The notes below the pieces were generated by a model. The model made no database searches. It was given only the letters and a program-made list of their open reading frames with translations, and had not been told where the DNA came from. Shown one piece after another: positions 52,637 through 62,509 of a stretch of DNA of 64,000 nucleotides; within the stretch, counting starts at the first letter, position 1, and each line of letters begins with the position of its first letter. The DNA is taken from contig CAWBSE010000003.1 in the NCBI GenBank assembly GCA_963791425.1, forward strand, positions 310,001 through 374,000. Reading direction: 5' to 3'. The translations under genes and the position numbers were made by a program. The DNA is from DATBLE01 sp963791425. Lineage in GTDB: Bacteria > Actinomycetota > Thermoleophilia > Gaiellales > Gaiellaceae.

Positions 52637-53634
52637 CAGACGTCTTCCCGCAGATTCGAGAAGCGGGTGATCACGAACACACCGATGATGAGCGCGAACA
52701 CGAGCAGGACGGCCGAGGCCGCGCCGGCCGGGTACAGGCTGGCGATGATCTGGCTGTGGACGTAGACGCCGACCGTCGTGACGGCGCCCTGGCTGATCAC
52801 CTCCACGGTGCCGTACTCACCCATCGTCAGCACGAAGATGAAGATCGAGCCGATCACGATTCCGGGCATCGTCTGCGGGAGGATCACCTCGCGGAACGTG
52901 CGCCACCAGTTGCCGCCCAGGTCGCGCGCCGCCTCGATCGCATGCTTGTCGACCTGCGAGAGCAAGAAGAAGATGGGCGTGACCATGAACAGGATGTAGA
53001 GCTGGATCATCGCCAGCTGCACGGAGAGCTGGGTGAACTGCGTGTCCAGGAGCGGGTGCTCGTAGCTCGAGAGGCCGAGCTTGACGAAGACCGTGTTGAG
53101 AGCTCCGTGGCTCCCCATCAGCGGGTACGCCCAGGCGACCGACCGCGTCGTGAAGCTCGTCCAGAACGGCGCGAGCGCCAGGATGAAGAGGCCGATCTGG
53201 TACTGGAGCTTCTGCACCTTCATCGCCAGGAAGTAGGCGACCGGGAACCCGAAGAGGAGGCAAGCGGCAACGGCGATGATCGAGATCTGGAACGACCGCC
53301 ACATGTCCTGCCAGTAGGCGTTGTCCAGGCTGAAGGGATGGATGAGCGCGCCGTAGTTCGCCGTCGTCCACGTCTTGACGAAGCCCCGGGCCGTGTCCGG
53401 CGTCCAGAAGCTCATCAGCACGATGAAGACGAGCGGAGCGATCAGGAAGAAGGCGAGCCAGAGAATGCCCGGCGTCGCCCAGGCCAGTGTCACCCAGCTG
53501 CGGCCCCGTTCCCGCTGCGCGCCGCGGCGCTCGCCGAGCGCCCGCTCGTGCCCGTGCTCGAGCTCGGCCTCGTCGGCCTCGATGTCCTCGAGGTCCAGAT
53601 GAGGCTCGTGCTCAGGCGTTGAGGAACTGGACAT
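52636..53634 (-). CDS. ABC transporter permease (PotB-like)
   Basis: 332 aa. An acidic, charged N-terminal tail of about 45 residues precedes six membrane spans. The EAA loop reads IEAARDLGGNWWRTFREVILP. Partner of the PotC-like protein downstream. ATG 53634 lies inside the end of the ATPase gene (23-bp overlap), giving tight coupling. Confidence 0.9.
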   Translation of the reverse strand: MSSSSTPEHEPHLDLEDIEADEAELEHGHERALGERRGAQRERGRSWVTLAWATPGILWLAFFLIAPLVFIVLMSFWTPDTARGFVKTWTTANYGALIHPFSLDNAYWQDMWRSFQISIIAVAACLLFGFPVAYFLAMKVQKLQYQIGLFILALAPFWTSFTTRSVAWAYPLMGSHGALNTVFVKLGLSSYEHPLLDTQFTQLSVQLAMIQLYILFMVTPIFFLLSQVDKHAIEAARDLGGNWWRTFREVILPQTMPGIVIGSIFIFVLTMGEYGTVEVISQGAVTTVGVYVHSQIIASLYPAGAASAVLLVFALIIGVFVITRFSNLREDV

Positions 53635-54779
53635 CCTCTTCGCTCCACGAGATCCGGATGGTTTCGCCTTCCCGCCCCCGCAGCTGCGGGTACCGGTCGC
53701 CCGCCACCTTGGCGAGCATGCGCTCACCGCCGGCGGTCAGGTGGAGCTTGACGAGGTCGCCCAGGAACTCGACGAACACGATCTCGCAGTCGGCCGAGTT
53801 CACCGGCCTCGCGGTCGCGTCGCCCGGGGCGCTGTCGGCGACCTGCACCGCCGCGGCCCGCACGGAAACCAGCGCGTCCTCACCGAGCGCCGGGCCCGCG
53901 CCGCCCGCCATGCGGACGCTGGCCCGCACCTGTAACGGGTCCTCGACGACGAACCGGTCGCCGTCCCGCTCGACCACCTTGCCGCGGATGATGTTGTTGT
54001 CGCCCATGAACCGGGCGACGAGCTGGTTCTCGGGCCTGGTCGCGATCGTCAGCGGGTCCGCGATCTGCTGGATCCGGGCGTCGTTCATGACCACGATCCG
54101 GTCGGCCATGGACAGCGCCTCTTCCTGGTTGTGCGTCACATGGATGAACATCAGCCCGAGCTGGCGCTGGAGGTTCCGCAGCTCGACACGCATGCGGAGC
54201 TGAAGCAGGCGGTCGAGGTCGCCGAGCGGCTCGTCGAGGAGCAGCGCCTTGGGCTTCGTCACGAGCACGCGGGCGAGCGCGACGCGCTGCTGCTGCCCGC
54301 CGGACAGCGCGGCCGGCTTGCGGTCGGCGAGCTCGGAGAGGCCGACGATCTCGAGTGTCTCGAGGGCGATTCTCCGCCGCTCCTGCTTGCCGACGCCCTC
54401 CATCTTCAACCCGAAGGCGACGTTGTCCAGGACGCTCCGGTGCGGGAACAGCGCGAAGTGCTGGAAGACGGTTGTCGTCGGCCGCTTGTGCGGGGGCCGG
54501 TCGACCAGCGACTCTCCGTCGAGGACGATGTCGCCCTCCGACGGGAACTCGTGCCCCCCGATCATGCGCAGGGTCGTCGTCTTGCCGCAGCCGGAGGGGC
54601 CGAGCAGCACGACGTACTCGCCATGATCGACGTGCAGGTTGACGTTGTCGACGGCGACCGTGCCGCCGGGGAAGACCTTCGTGAGCCCGATCAGGTCGAG
54701 GCCTGATCCGGTAGGAGCGGAGGGGGCGGTCGGCGCCGCCCCCTCCTGCTGTATTCGTCTCTAACGCTCCCTCAGCCAT
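53612..54779 (-). CDS. ABC transporter ATP-binding protein (PotA-like), one frameshift near its start
   Basis: From Walker A (LLGPSGCGKTTTLRMIGG) to the end the frame is intact: Q-loop, signature LSGGQQQRVALARVL, Walker B ALLLDEPLGDLD and a C-terminal TOBE-like domain. Upstream, DLIGLTKVFPGGTVAVDNV is also conserved but has no start codon in its frame. ATG 54779 opens another frame and joins it if one base is removed from a run of five C (54739-54743). A homopolymer error or an untranslated start are the choices. It energises import through the two permeases. Confidence 0.82.
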
Positions 54780-54785
54780 TCGACG

Positions 54786-56285
54786 CTAGGCGCTGAGGAA
54801 GTCGTTCCACCGTTTGATCTGGTACGCGTTGTTCGTGAAGTAGCTGTTCCACGACGAGTAGTGGCCGATCCGCTTGCTGAACGAGCCACCGTCGCGCACC
54901 GAGCCCTTCTTGATGTCGCCGACCTTGCCGGTGATGCCGGGCAGGTCGCGGCCGGCGCGGGCGCCCCCGTACCAGAACGCGTACTCGTCGGCGCTGAACG
55001 GGATGCCGCCTGCGGGGTTGGCGGCACCGTTCGTCTTGATCCAGTTGAGCAGCGAGTTGCCGTTCCCGATGTAGTAGCCCTGGCGCATGATCGTGGCGCC
55101 GAGCCACCCGCTGTACATCCAGTTCAGGTAGTCGTAGCACGCCTGCAGCTTGGCCGAATCGCTCGCGACGTGTGACGCGATGCTCTGCGCGCTGCACCAG
55201 CCGCGGTAGCCCGTCGGCGGGTAGGCGTACTTCACGTTGATCCCCTGCGCGACGAGCAGCGCCACGGCCGGAGACCACATCGACTCGACCACGACCTCCT
55301 TCGAGGCCATCAGGTTGACGGACTCGTTGAAGTTCGCCCAGTAGGCGCGGAACTGGCCGGCCTTCTTGTAGGTCGTCGCGATCTTGACGACCTTGTCGAT
55401 CTCGGCCGGCGTCATGTTGCCCATGTCCTTGGGCTTGAAGATGCCCTGGGCCTTGAGTGCGTTGCCGATGTCCTGCATGACGATGCCCGGGTCCTTCAGC
55501 AGCGCGACCCGACCCTTCCACGTCTTGTTGAGCAGCTCCTGCCACCCGACCTGGTTCGGCGCCTTCTTGAGGACGTCGGCGTTGTAGCCGATCGAGTCGG
55601 CGTTGAAGTGCGCCGGCGTGCCGACGACGTACCTCGGCATCGGACCCTTCGTCGCGCCGGTGGCCTCGTTGACCACCCACTGGACGATGTCCTTGTTCGA
55701 CCGGGGCCCTTCCTTCGTCAGCGGAAGGCCGGTCGTGCCCTGCTTCAGGAAGAGCGCGCGGAACGGAGCGTCGCCGTCGCCGTAGCTCTCGGCCTTCGAG
55801 CCGGGGTGCACCTTGCCGTACCCGAACAGCTTGTACAGCTGCGACCAGGCGGTGATCTTCTTCGTGTCGATCGGCATCAGATGATGCGACGACCACATCT
55901 GGATGTCCTGGTAGTTGTAGCCGGCGAAGATGTCGAAGGTGTCCGGTGCGGTGATCGCCTTCTGCACCATCGTCACCGGGTCGGTCACGGTCAGGTTGAA
56001 CTTGAAGCCGAGATCCGCCTCCGCCTTCTTCTGAACCTCAGGCGTCGGCCACTCAACGCCGAGCGTGATGACGTTCAGGGTTCCGGTGAACGCGCCCTTC
56101 TTCACCGGTGCCGCAGATGCCGCGCCCGCGAGCGCTCCGACACCCGACACCGCCGCTGCGGCTGCGCCTCCCCGCAGAAGGAGGTCCTTGCGAGTCATCC
56201 CGCTGGACTCCGTCCCGGTCAGGCGCTGATGCTCGCCCAGCTGCTCGACGAGTTCATCGGTGTCGACCTCGTACCGGTCAGACAT
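54786..56285 (-). CDS. Extracellular solute-binding protein (PotD-like), Tat/Sec-exported
   Basis: 499 aa. A charged 30-residue lead, then MTRKDLLLRGGAAAAAVSGVGALAGAASA, an export signal of the kind used by Tat-dependent binding proteins although the twin arginine is RK. The mature part has DTFDIFAGYNYQDIQMW and ASKEVVVESMWSPAVALL, like polyamine- or iron-type binding proteins. AAGGAG seven bases before ATG 56285. First gene of the importer operon; a TGTATACA palindrome lies about 100 bp upstream. Substrate is unknown; polyamine, carboxylate or ureide are possible. Confidence 0.88.
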   Translation of the reverse strand: MSDRYEVDTDELVEQLGEHQRLTGTESSGMTRKDLLLRGGAAAAAVSGVGALAGAASAAPVKKGAFTGTLNVITLGVEWPTPEVQKKAEADLGFKFNLTVTDPVTMVQKAITAPDTFDIFAGYNYQDIQMWSSHHLMPIDTKKITAWSQLYKLFGYGKVHPGSKAESYGDGDAPFRALFLKQGTTGLPLTKEGPRSNKDIVQWVVNEATGATKGPMPRYVVGTPAHFNADSIGYNADVLKKAPNQVGWQELLNKTWKGRVALLKDPGIVMQDIGNALKAQGIFKPKDMGNMTPAEIDKVVKIATTYKKAGQFRAYWANFNESVNLMASKEVVVESMWSPAVALLVAQGINVKYAYPPTGYRGWCSAQSIASHVASDSAKLQACYDYLNWMYSGWLGATIMRQGYYIGNGNSLLNWIKTNGAANPAGGIPFSADEYAFWYGGARAGRDLPGITGKVGDIKKGSVRDGGSFSKRIGHYSSWNSYFTNNAYQIKRWNDFLSA

Positions 56286-56385
56286 GAACGAACTCCTTTC
56301 TCCTCGCCGTCCAGTCGAGGATCGCGTCTGCCCACTTTGGCGCACCCCAGCGAATATGAGTGGCGCTCGGCCGTGGAATGAGCTT

Positions 56386-56393
56386 TGTATACA
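56386..56393. promoter_or_regulatory. TGTATACA palindrome upstream of the ABC importer
   Basis: Embedded in TTTGTATACAG (56384-56394), the same 11 bases as the complement of the site before dihydropyrimidinase (21804-21811). Located in the 152-bp noncoding gap before ATG 56285. Confidence 0.5.
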
Positions 56394-56437
56394 GGGCGGC
56401 CACGCGCGAGTCAACCAGGAAGCTGCGCGGCTCCCCG

Positions 56438-56929
56438 TCAGCAGGGCGGGCTCGGGAAGCCGATCGCGTGACCGAGCTTCTGCGCCCTGGAACCGGTCAC
56501 GACGAACTGCACGTCGGCGATCTGGATGCCCGTCAGGTCCGTCCTGTTCGCCGCGCGGAGCGCCACACGGAGCTTGGCGATCGAGCGCCGGTTGAGCTCG
56601 TTCCATCGCGCGAGCTGCGCGCGGAGCTCGGGCGGCGACTCGAGGCGGCGCATCGCCCCCGCCTCGGCCCTCAGGATCGGCTCGATCTTCCGCACCGACC
56701 TCGTGATCAACGCAGGGATGGTGATGTCGTACGGCGGCGGGATCTTGTCGAGCTTCGGGCCGTAGAAGCGGCAGATCGCGGCCACGCGCGCGAAGTACTC
56801 GCGCTTCGTGGGAGCGGCGTGCGACGCGCCGCTGCCGAAGGCCAGGACGATCGCTACCCCGACCACAGCCGCCACCGCCGCGCAGGCGACGGCCAGCAGC
56901 AGATACGGGCGTCGAGACCCGGCCGCCAC
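56438..56929 (-). CDS. Membrane-anchored extracytoplasmic protein of unknown function
   Basis: 163 aa. One N-terminal hydrophobic segment (YLLLAVACAAVAAVVGVAIVLAF) acts as signal or anchor. The rest is helical: REYFARVAAICRFYGPKLDKIPPPYD, then IRSVRKIEPILRAE-like helices and two cysteines (in AICRF and at the C-terminus) that could form a disulfide. No family recognised. Start overlaps the stop of the dioxygenase-like gene by one base. Confidence 0.7.
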   Translation of the reverse strand: MAAGSRRPYLLLAVACAAVAAVVGVAIVLAFGSGASHAAPTKREYFARVAAICRFYGPKLDKIPPPYDITIPALITRSVRKIEPILRAEAGAMRRLESPPELRAQLARWNELNRRSIAKLRVALRAANRTDLTGIQIADVQFVVTGSRAQKLGHAIGFPSPPC

Positions 56930-57522
56930 TACGCCTCGGGCGGGCAGGCGACGTTCGAGTACCCGGAGCGAAACGGATGCTCCGAGCCGGTCTCGGGGTC
57001 GTACGTGTGCCGCCAGGCACAGCCGGTGTCGTTCGTCAGCAGGTGGATGGAGACGGACGTGCTGGCAGAGGTCGTCGTCACACGATGGATGTCGTCGTGC
57101 GGCGGGAAGAGCGCGTACAGCTCGCCGGGCCGCAGCGCCCGCCGCTCGACGAGCGTGAGCTCGTCGCCGTCGCGCGCGTAGACCTCCTCATCCTGCTCTC
57201 CGCGATAGAGACCGACGAGACCCCAGGCGAGGTGGTCGTGCACGGGCGTCGACGAGCCGGAGGGAACCGCGAGCGCGAAGAGGGAGAGCGACTCGTCGGC
57301 GGCCCGGTAGAGGAGCCACTGGCCGATTCCGCCGCCCATTCCGCTTCCGGGGACGGGCGCAGCCAGCTCGTCCGGCAGCCACCCCTGGTCGGCCAGGAGG
57401 TCGGCGAAGCGCGGCCGGATCGCATCGCAGGCCGCCTCGGGCGAAGGTGCTGCCACGATCGCCTCGCGGACGCCGGCGATGAAGGCACGGAGCTCCGGCG
57501 TGTCGAGAACGTACTCGTCCAC
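56929..57522 (-). CDS. Cysteine dioxygenase-like cupin
   Basis: 197 aa. Cupin core with PVHDHLAWGLVGLYRGEQDEEVY (H-x-H) and a third His in PPHDDIHRVTTTS, the three-His iron site of cysteine and 3-mercaptopropionate dioxygenases. An N-terminal helical region precedes the barrel as in that family. Expected reaction: O2-dependent oxidation of a thiol to a sulfinate. GTG 57522, 4 bp after the permease stop. Confidence 0.82.
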   Translation of the reverse strand: MDEYVLDTPELRAFIAGVREAIVAAPSPEAACDAIRPRFADLLADQGWLPDELAAPVPGSGMGGGIGQWLLYRAADESLSLFALAVPSGSSTPVHDHLAWGLVGLYRGEQDEEVYARDGDELTLVERRALRPGELYALFPPHDDIHRVTTTSASTSVSIHLLTNDTGCAWRHTYDPETGSEHPFRSGYSNVACPPEA

Positions 57523-57526
57523 CGGC

Positions 57527-58904
57527 TCAGTCTGTCAGCTGACGAGAGGAGGCGACGGCCGGCGAGGCCGGGTAGCCCGTGCCGAACGCGGCGTGCTGAA
57601 GGCGCGCGAGGCCGAGGTAGACGACCGCACCCGAGGCAACCCCCCAGACGACCTTGATCCAGTCGTCAGGCACCGCGTAGTAGACCCCCATGCCACCCGC
57701 GATCGCCACGACCGCGGCGACGTTCACCCCGCCCAGGTACCGGTAGCGGCCGCGTGGATCGAACAGTCCCGCCGGGTCGAATCGCGAGTCGCTTGAGCAA
57801 CCACGTAGTCGGCCAGCACGACGCCGGCGAGCGGCGCGCCGAGGTTGCCGAGGTGGGTGATCCACGTCTGCGCCTGCTGGATGAACCCGGGAAATGCGCA
57901 CAGCCCGATCGCGACAACCGCGGTCGACCAGCGTGGAGCGGAACCGTCCGAGCGACGGAACGGCGTTCAGGAGCGAGAGACCGGCCGTGTAGACGTTGGT
58001 GATATTGGCGGCGAGGCCCTGAACGACGATCGCGACGAGGAGGATCACGAGCGACTGCGTCGACGCTGGTCAGGTCGGCGACGGCGACGAACGGGTTCAG
58101 CTCGCCGGTGGCGGCACCCGCGTACCCGCCGATGAAGGTCGTCACGGCGACGGCCGGCACCGCCGAGGCGAAGAGACCGATCCGCATGTCCCGACGCGTA
58201 GGCGTGTACCGGCAGAAGTCGGCGATGCTCGGGACGAGGGTCAGCGAGGCGCCGCACATCACCGTCACGTACGTGGCAAAACCGACCCAGGTGTACTGCT
58301 GCTCCGGGGAGTGGAAGACGTGGCTGGGCGCGTAGCTCGGATCGTCCGACGTCAGGTAGAGCGCGAGGATCACCCCGGTGAACGCGAGCGAGATCGGGAG
58401 CACGACGCGGAGGACGTAGCGCATCACGTCGAAGCCGACGACCGCCAGGATCGCCTGGACGGCGCCGAGCGCGAGCGCGACGGGCACGAGCGGGGGCTTG
58501 CCGGCGCCGAGGGCGACGACGATCGCCTGGATACCCAGCGCCCCGGCGAGCGCCTGGGCAGCGAACCAGTACGTGCCGGCGATCATGCGGTAGGGCGAGC
58601 GTGAGCGTCCGGGCGCCCCAGGAGCCCAGCGTCCCGCGCATCGCGACCTGCCCGGGCACGCCGTAGTCGACGCCGGGCTGGGCGATCACCACGAGCATCG
58701 CGTAGGCGAGCGCCTGCCCGAGCACCATCGCCGCGATCGCCCACCACGAGCGGCAGCCCGCCGTCGACGACGGCGAGCGCGCCGAGGACGTACATGACCG
58801 GGTTGAGGAAGAACGTGAAGTTGATCGCGAACAGATCGCGCCAGCGGACGGTCCGCAGCTCCGCCGGGATCGGCTCGACGCCGTACGTCCTCGACCGCCG
58901 GCAC
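57527..58904 (-). pseudogene. NCS1-family (cytosine/purine/hydantoin) permease, about seven single-base insertions
   Basis: From GTG 58904, conserved pieces in order are PAVEDYGVEPIPAELRTVRWRDLFAINF, GALGIQAIVVALGAGKPP, LTSDDPSYAPSHVFHSPEQQYTWVGF, AAGELNPF-like helices, GLAANITNVYTAGLSLLNAVP and FDPAGLFDPRGRYRYLGG. They lie in different phases, with changes near 58886, 58750, 58596, 58057, 57950, 57801 and 57783. Deleting one base at each restores a 12-helix NCS1 carrier of about 455 aa. Family substrates are nucleobases, allantoin and hydantoins, matching the enzymes here. No substitution stops are seen, so sequence error is likelier than decay. Confidence 0.72.
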
Positions 58905-59742
58905 CTACCCGGCGTGACGCTCGAAGAAGTCGATCACGACCCGGTTGTGCTCGTCGGTGTTGTCGAAGATCGGTCGAGTGGTTCGAGCCGTGGACGACGT
59001 GCTTCTCGGCGTTCGGCGATCCCCTCGTAGATCGCCTCCTGGCCCGCGCCGCCGGGGCCCTGGTCCCACGGCGTCATCAGGTCCTCGTCGCCGCCGAGCA
59101 CGAGCGCCGGCGAGGTGATCTTCGGCAGCCACGGGCGCAGGTCCATGTCGCACATCGCCTGGCACGCGGCCGTGAACACCTCGATGCGGTTCGAGTCGCG
59201 CAGGATCTGCTGGATCGTGTCGATCGCGGCCACGCCCTCGGGCGTCTCGAGGAACGCCTTCGAGAGCGCCTGCCAGGCGATCAGCTCGGCGAGGATGCGG
59301 CTGCCCGGGCCCGTCCGGATCCATCCGGGCGATGTCGATCCAGTTCTTGAAGATCAGCCGGCCGGACATGCCCGAGCTTCGCGGCGGCGCAGTTGATCAC
59401 GACCGACCTCGTCCGCTCCGGGTACTTGCCGGCGAAGACGATCGCGATCATCCCGCCCATCGAGGTGCCGTGGATGTGCGCCTGCTCGATGCCGAGCGCG
59501 TCGAGCAGCCCGGCGACGTCGTCGGCCCAGACCTCCATGTCGTAGTCCTGGACCGGCCGGTCGGACTGCCCGTAGCCGCGCAGGTCGTAGTCGATCACCT
59601 TGAAGTGCTCGGCCAGCACCGGCGTCGCCGGCGCGAAGTTGAAGTGCCCGAAGCCCGCGCCGTGGATCTGGACGACCGGCTCGCCCTCGCCGGTGACCTG
59701 ATACCAGAGCTTGACGCCGTTGACCTGCGCTTTGCCTTCCAT
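58905..59742 (-). pseudogene. Alpha/beta hydrolase, frame broken by four insertions
   Basis: ATG 59742 has GGAGGAGG upstream. VNGVKLWYQVTGEGEPVVQIHGAG, the elbow IHGTSMGGMIAIVFAGKYPER and LVLGGDEDLMTPWD (acid) are all present. Phase changes at about 59371, 59308, 59012 and 58972 are each repaired by removing one base. The product resembles 3-oxoadipate enol-lactonase-like hydrolases and the intact gene at 23343. One candidate role is a deformylase or lactonase for the adjacent amidase/LeuCD cluster. Confidence 0.75.
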
Positions 59743-59781
59743 CGGTCCTCCTCCGGTCGCGTGACGGCCGAGTATTGCACG

Positions 59782-59792
59782 ATGTCTGACAT
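59782..59792. promoter_or_regulatory. GntR/FadR-type palindrome ATGTCTGACAT before the creatininase-type gene
   Basis: A perfect palindrome in the 70-bp divergent gap between the hydrolase (59742) and creatininase (59813) starts. With flanks its complement reads TCGAATGTCAGACAT, 14 of 15 bases identical to 44012-44025 and its left flank. Implies joint control with the divergent operons 15 kb away. Confidence 0.6.
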
Positions 59793-59812
59793 TCGAGGAA
59801 GATCGCGTCTCG

Positions 59813-60613
59813 ATGGCCGAGCACTTCATCGAGCGCATGACCTGGCCGGAGGTCGAGGCGGCGATCGGGCGCGGCGTGGACGCGGTGCTGATCCCGATCG
59901 GGACGACCGAGCAGCACGGCCCGCACATGCCGCTCGACACCGACTGCTTCATCGCCCGCTCGCTGTGCGCGCGGGCGGCGGAGGCGGGCGAGGCCGAGGG
60001 CGTCGAGCTGCTCGTCGCGCCCACGCTGAACATCACGCTGTCCTGGTACCACATGCAGTTTCCCGGCTCGATGCGCCTCTCGACGCCGACGTTCTTCGAC
60101 GTCTTCCGCGAGGTCTGCGACTCGCTCGCGCACCACGGCTTCGAGAACCTCGTCGCCGTGAACGGGCACGGCGGCAACTCGGCGGCGCTGACGGTCGCGG
60201 TCAACCACTACTTCGAGACGACCGGGCGGCGCGTCTTCCTCGTCCAGTGGTGGGACCTCGCCTCGGACGCCCTCGCGGAGGTCGAGGGGCCGATGATCCA
60301 CGCCGAGGAGGCGGAGACGTCGCTGGCGATGGCGCTCGGGCAGCGGGTGGAGCTCGACCGCGCGACGCGCGACGCCTGGGACCGCGGCGCGGCCGTCAAG
60401 GAGGCCGGGCTGCAGTGGACGTCGTTCGGCCGCTACGGGATGCGCGCGGCCGGCCCGGGCGTCGTCGTGCCGATGGACATGCTCCGTGACATCACCGAGT
60501 CGGGCGTCGTCGGCGACGCGACGCGCGCCAGCGTCGAGACCGGCGAGCGTATCGTCGCGGCGATCGTGCCGCGAATCGTCCAGGTGTGCAAGGAAATGGC
60601 CGGAAAGGAGTGA
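59813..60613 (+). CDS. Creatininase-family amidohydrolase
   Basis: 266 aa, intact although its neighbours are frameshifted. IPIGTTEQHGPHMPLDTDC carries the E, H and D metal ligands, VNGHGGNSAALTVAVN another His, and IHAEEAETSLAMALG the late E. The family opens cyclic amides (creatinine, formamide groups of riboflavin and mycofactocin intermediates). ATG 59813 lies 21 bp after the palindrome at 59782. The cyclase-family gene follows with AAGGAG and a 2-bp gap. Confidence 0.88.
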   Translation: MAEHFIERMTWPEVEAAIGRGVDAVLIPIGTTEQHGPHMPLDTDCFIARSLCARAAEAGEAEGVELLVAPTLNITLSWYHMQFPGSMRLSTPTFFDVFREVCDSLAHHGFENLVAVNGHGGNSAALTVAVNHYFETTGRRVFLVQWWDLASDALAEVEGPMIHAEEAETSLAMALGQRVELDRATRDAWDRGAAVKEAGLQWTSFGRYGMRAAGPGVVVPMDMLRDITESGVVGDATRASVETGERIVAAIVPRIVQVCKEMAGKE

Positions 60614-60615
60614 CC

Positions 60616-61299
60616 ATGCGCGTCGTCGACCTGTCGCAGCCGCTCTCACGCGAGTCGCAGCTGCACCCGTTCTTCCCGCCGACCCAGATCCTCCGGCACA
60701 TCCAGCACACGGATGCAGCCGGAGGGCCGCCCGTCGTTCAACGCCGAGACTCATCATCACGTCGAACCATGCCGCGACCCACGTCGACGCGTTCGGTCAC
60801 TACCAGAAGGGCGGTCGCCGCGCTCGCGGAGATGCCGCTCGACACGTTCTGCGGCGAGGCGATCTGCGTCGACATCCGGCAGTACCCGGGCGGCCACGAC
60901 GTGACGGCGGCCGAGGTCGAGCAGGCGGTCGCCGGCTCGGGCCAGGAGCTTGCGCGACGGCGACATCCTGCTCTTCTGCTCCGACCACTACAACCGCACG
61001 GCCGGCACGCCCGCCTTCCTCGACGGCTTCAACGGGATCTCCGCCGAGGCGGTGCACTGGATGGCCGACCGCGGCGTGAAGATCTTCGGCGTCGAGACGA
61101 TCAGCCCCGACCTCGTCTACCTGACCGACGAGTACCCGACGCACAGGGCGTGCGCGCGAGCGGGGGCTGACCCACTACGAGAACCTGAACAACCTGAAGG
61201 AGGTCGTGAACAGCGCGCTTCCTGTTCGTCGGCCTGCCGCTGCGCCTCGAGCCCGCCTACGGCTCGCCGGTCCGGGCGGCCGCGATCCTCGAGGAGTAG
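60616..61299 (+). pseudogene. Cyclase-family metal hydrolase (second copy), about six insertions
   Basis: ATG 60616 has AAGGAG five bases upstream. Reassembled across insertions near 60720, 60750, 60810, 60950, 61160 and 61217 the protein shows VVDLSQPLSRESQLHPFFPP, ITSNHAATHVDAFGHY (the H-x-x-T-H-x-D metal site) and DGDILLFCSDHYNRTAGTPAFLDG, then RLEPAYGSPVRAAAILEE to TAG 61297. Family as for 10031-10984, but more like the creatininase/cyclase pairs that open cyclic imides. Confidence 0.72.
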
Positions 61300-62017
61300 C
61301 TACCCGGGCCTCGATCGTGATCCGGGTGCGCTCGGGCTCGAGCGGCGAAGAACTCGCGCCTGAACTCGTCCTCGGTCCAGTCGCGCTTGGGCAGCACGCG
61401 CCGCAGCAGGCTGAAGCTCGCCGGGCTCTCGGCGAACGGGAACGGCGTCACGCGGACGTGCCAGGGGGCGACCGGCTCGAAGGCGTAGCCCTGGACGTCG
61501 GCCGCCTCGCCGGCCTCGACGTCGCGCAGGCAGAAGTAGAGCGAGAAGCGGTCGAACAGCTGCAGCAGCTCGTAGTCGCGCCGGTGCTCGCCCGGCTCGC
61601 CGCCGAACTTCGCCTCCTGCTCCGCGACGAACGCGTCCACGTCGTCCGCGCACCTCCTCGGCGCGGGCGAGACCGAGCCCGGGGTCGAGGCCGTAGCGCT
61701 GCTTGTAGATGCCGGCGCCGTGCATCGAGAGCGAGCAGCCCCGCGTGGGCATCCTGCTCGGTGAGCGCGGCGATCCCGGCGCGGTAGAAGGCCAGGTGCG
61801 AGCGCACGTCGACCTCGAGGAAGTTCGTCGGGCTTCCGTCCGGGTTCGTGCGCGGCGCCTGCTCCCACACCGCCCAGCCGTCGTCGTGGCGCTCGGCGAC
61901 GAGCACGAGCGAGGCGGACACCGGCTCCGCCCAGGCCTGGGCCACCGCCGCCGAGAGGTCGGCGTGGTCGGTCTGGAGGACGATCTGCCAGGCGTCGCCG
62001 AGGTCGCGGACGATCAT
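61300..62017 (-). pseudogene. DUF3891-family protein, about four insertions
   Basis: ATG 62017 with AAGGAG upstream. MIVRDLGDAWQIVLQTDHA, VAERHDDGWAVWEQAP, SLSMHGAGIYKQRYG and LQLFDRFSLYFCLRD are DUF3891 hallmarks. The segments lie in shifted frames (changes near 61733, 61655, 61347, 61304). DUF3891 proteins have no assigned function but occur beside amidase and LeuCD-like genes. Its ATG overlaps the end of the LeuD-like gene (ATGA). Confidence 0.68.
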
Positions 62018-62509
62018 GCGCCGGCTCCTTTCGGCGGCGAACGCGATCAGCCCACCGGCGTCCTGCAGCCGCTCGACGAGCGGCGCGGTCGGGCGCCGCC
62101 CGGAAGCGCCGACCGTCGACGTCGATGTCGCCCGTGTCGGTGTCGATGCGGATCCGCGAGCCGGGCGTCGCGGCGGCCGCGCCGCCTCCGGTGCCTCGAT
62201 GATCGGAATCCCGAGGTTGACGCAGTTGCGGCGGAAGATCCGCGCGAAGCTCGGCCCGACGACCGCCTGCACGCCCCACGCCTTCAGGGCCTGCACGGGG
62301 TGCTCGCGGGACGAGCCGATTCCGAAGTTGCGGCCGGTGACGATGATCGCATCGTCGCCGAGCTGGTCGCGCAGCGACGGGTCGAAGCCCTCGAACAGGT
62401 ACGGCTTCATCAGCTCCGGATCGTCGATGTTCAGGAACTGCCCGGGGTACATGACGTCGGTGTCGACATCGTCGCCGGGGATCACGACGGCACGGCCCTC
62501 GATGATCAT
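62014..62509 (-). pseudogene. LeuD-like small subunit of an aconitase-family hydratase, frameshifted
   Basis: ATG 62509 (ATGA overlap with LeuC). EGRAVVIPGDDVDTDVMYPGQFL, VTGRNFGIGSSREHPVQAL and VVGPSFARIFRRNCVNLGIPI are the swivel domain with substrate-binding GSSREH. Phase changes near 62185, 62097 and at the end. Pairs with the LeuC-like protein to hydrate an unsaturated diacid (isopropylmalate, maleate, citraconate or dimethylmaleate type). Confidence 0.75.

Noticed and set aside
56277..56285. ATGTCTGAC on the minus strand at the binding-protein start
   Set aside because: These bases encode the first three residues Met-Ser-Asp and the second palindrome arm is missing; probably coincidental with the operator motif.
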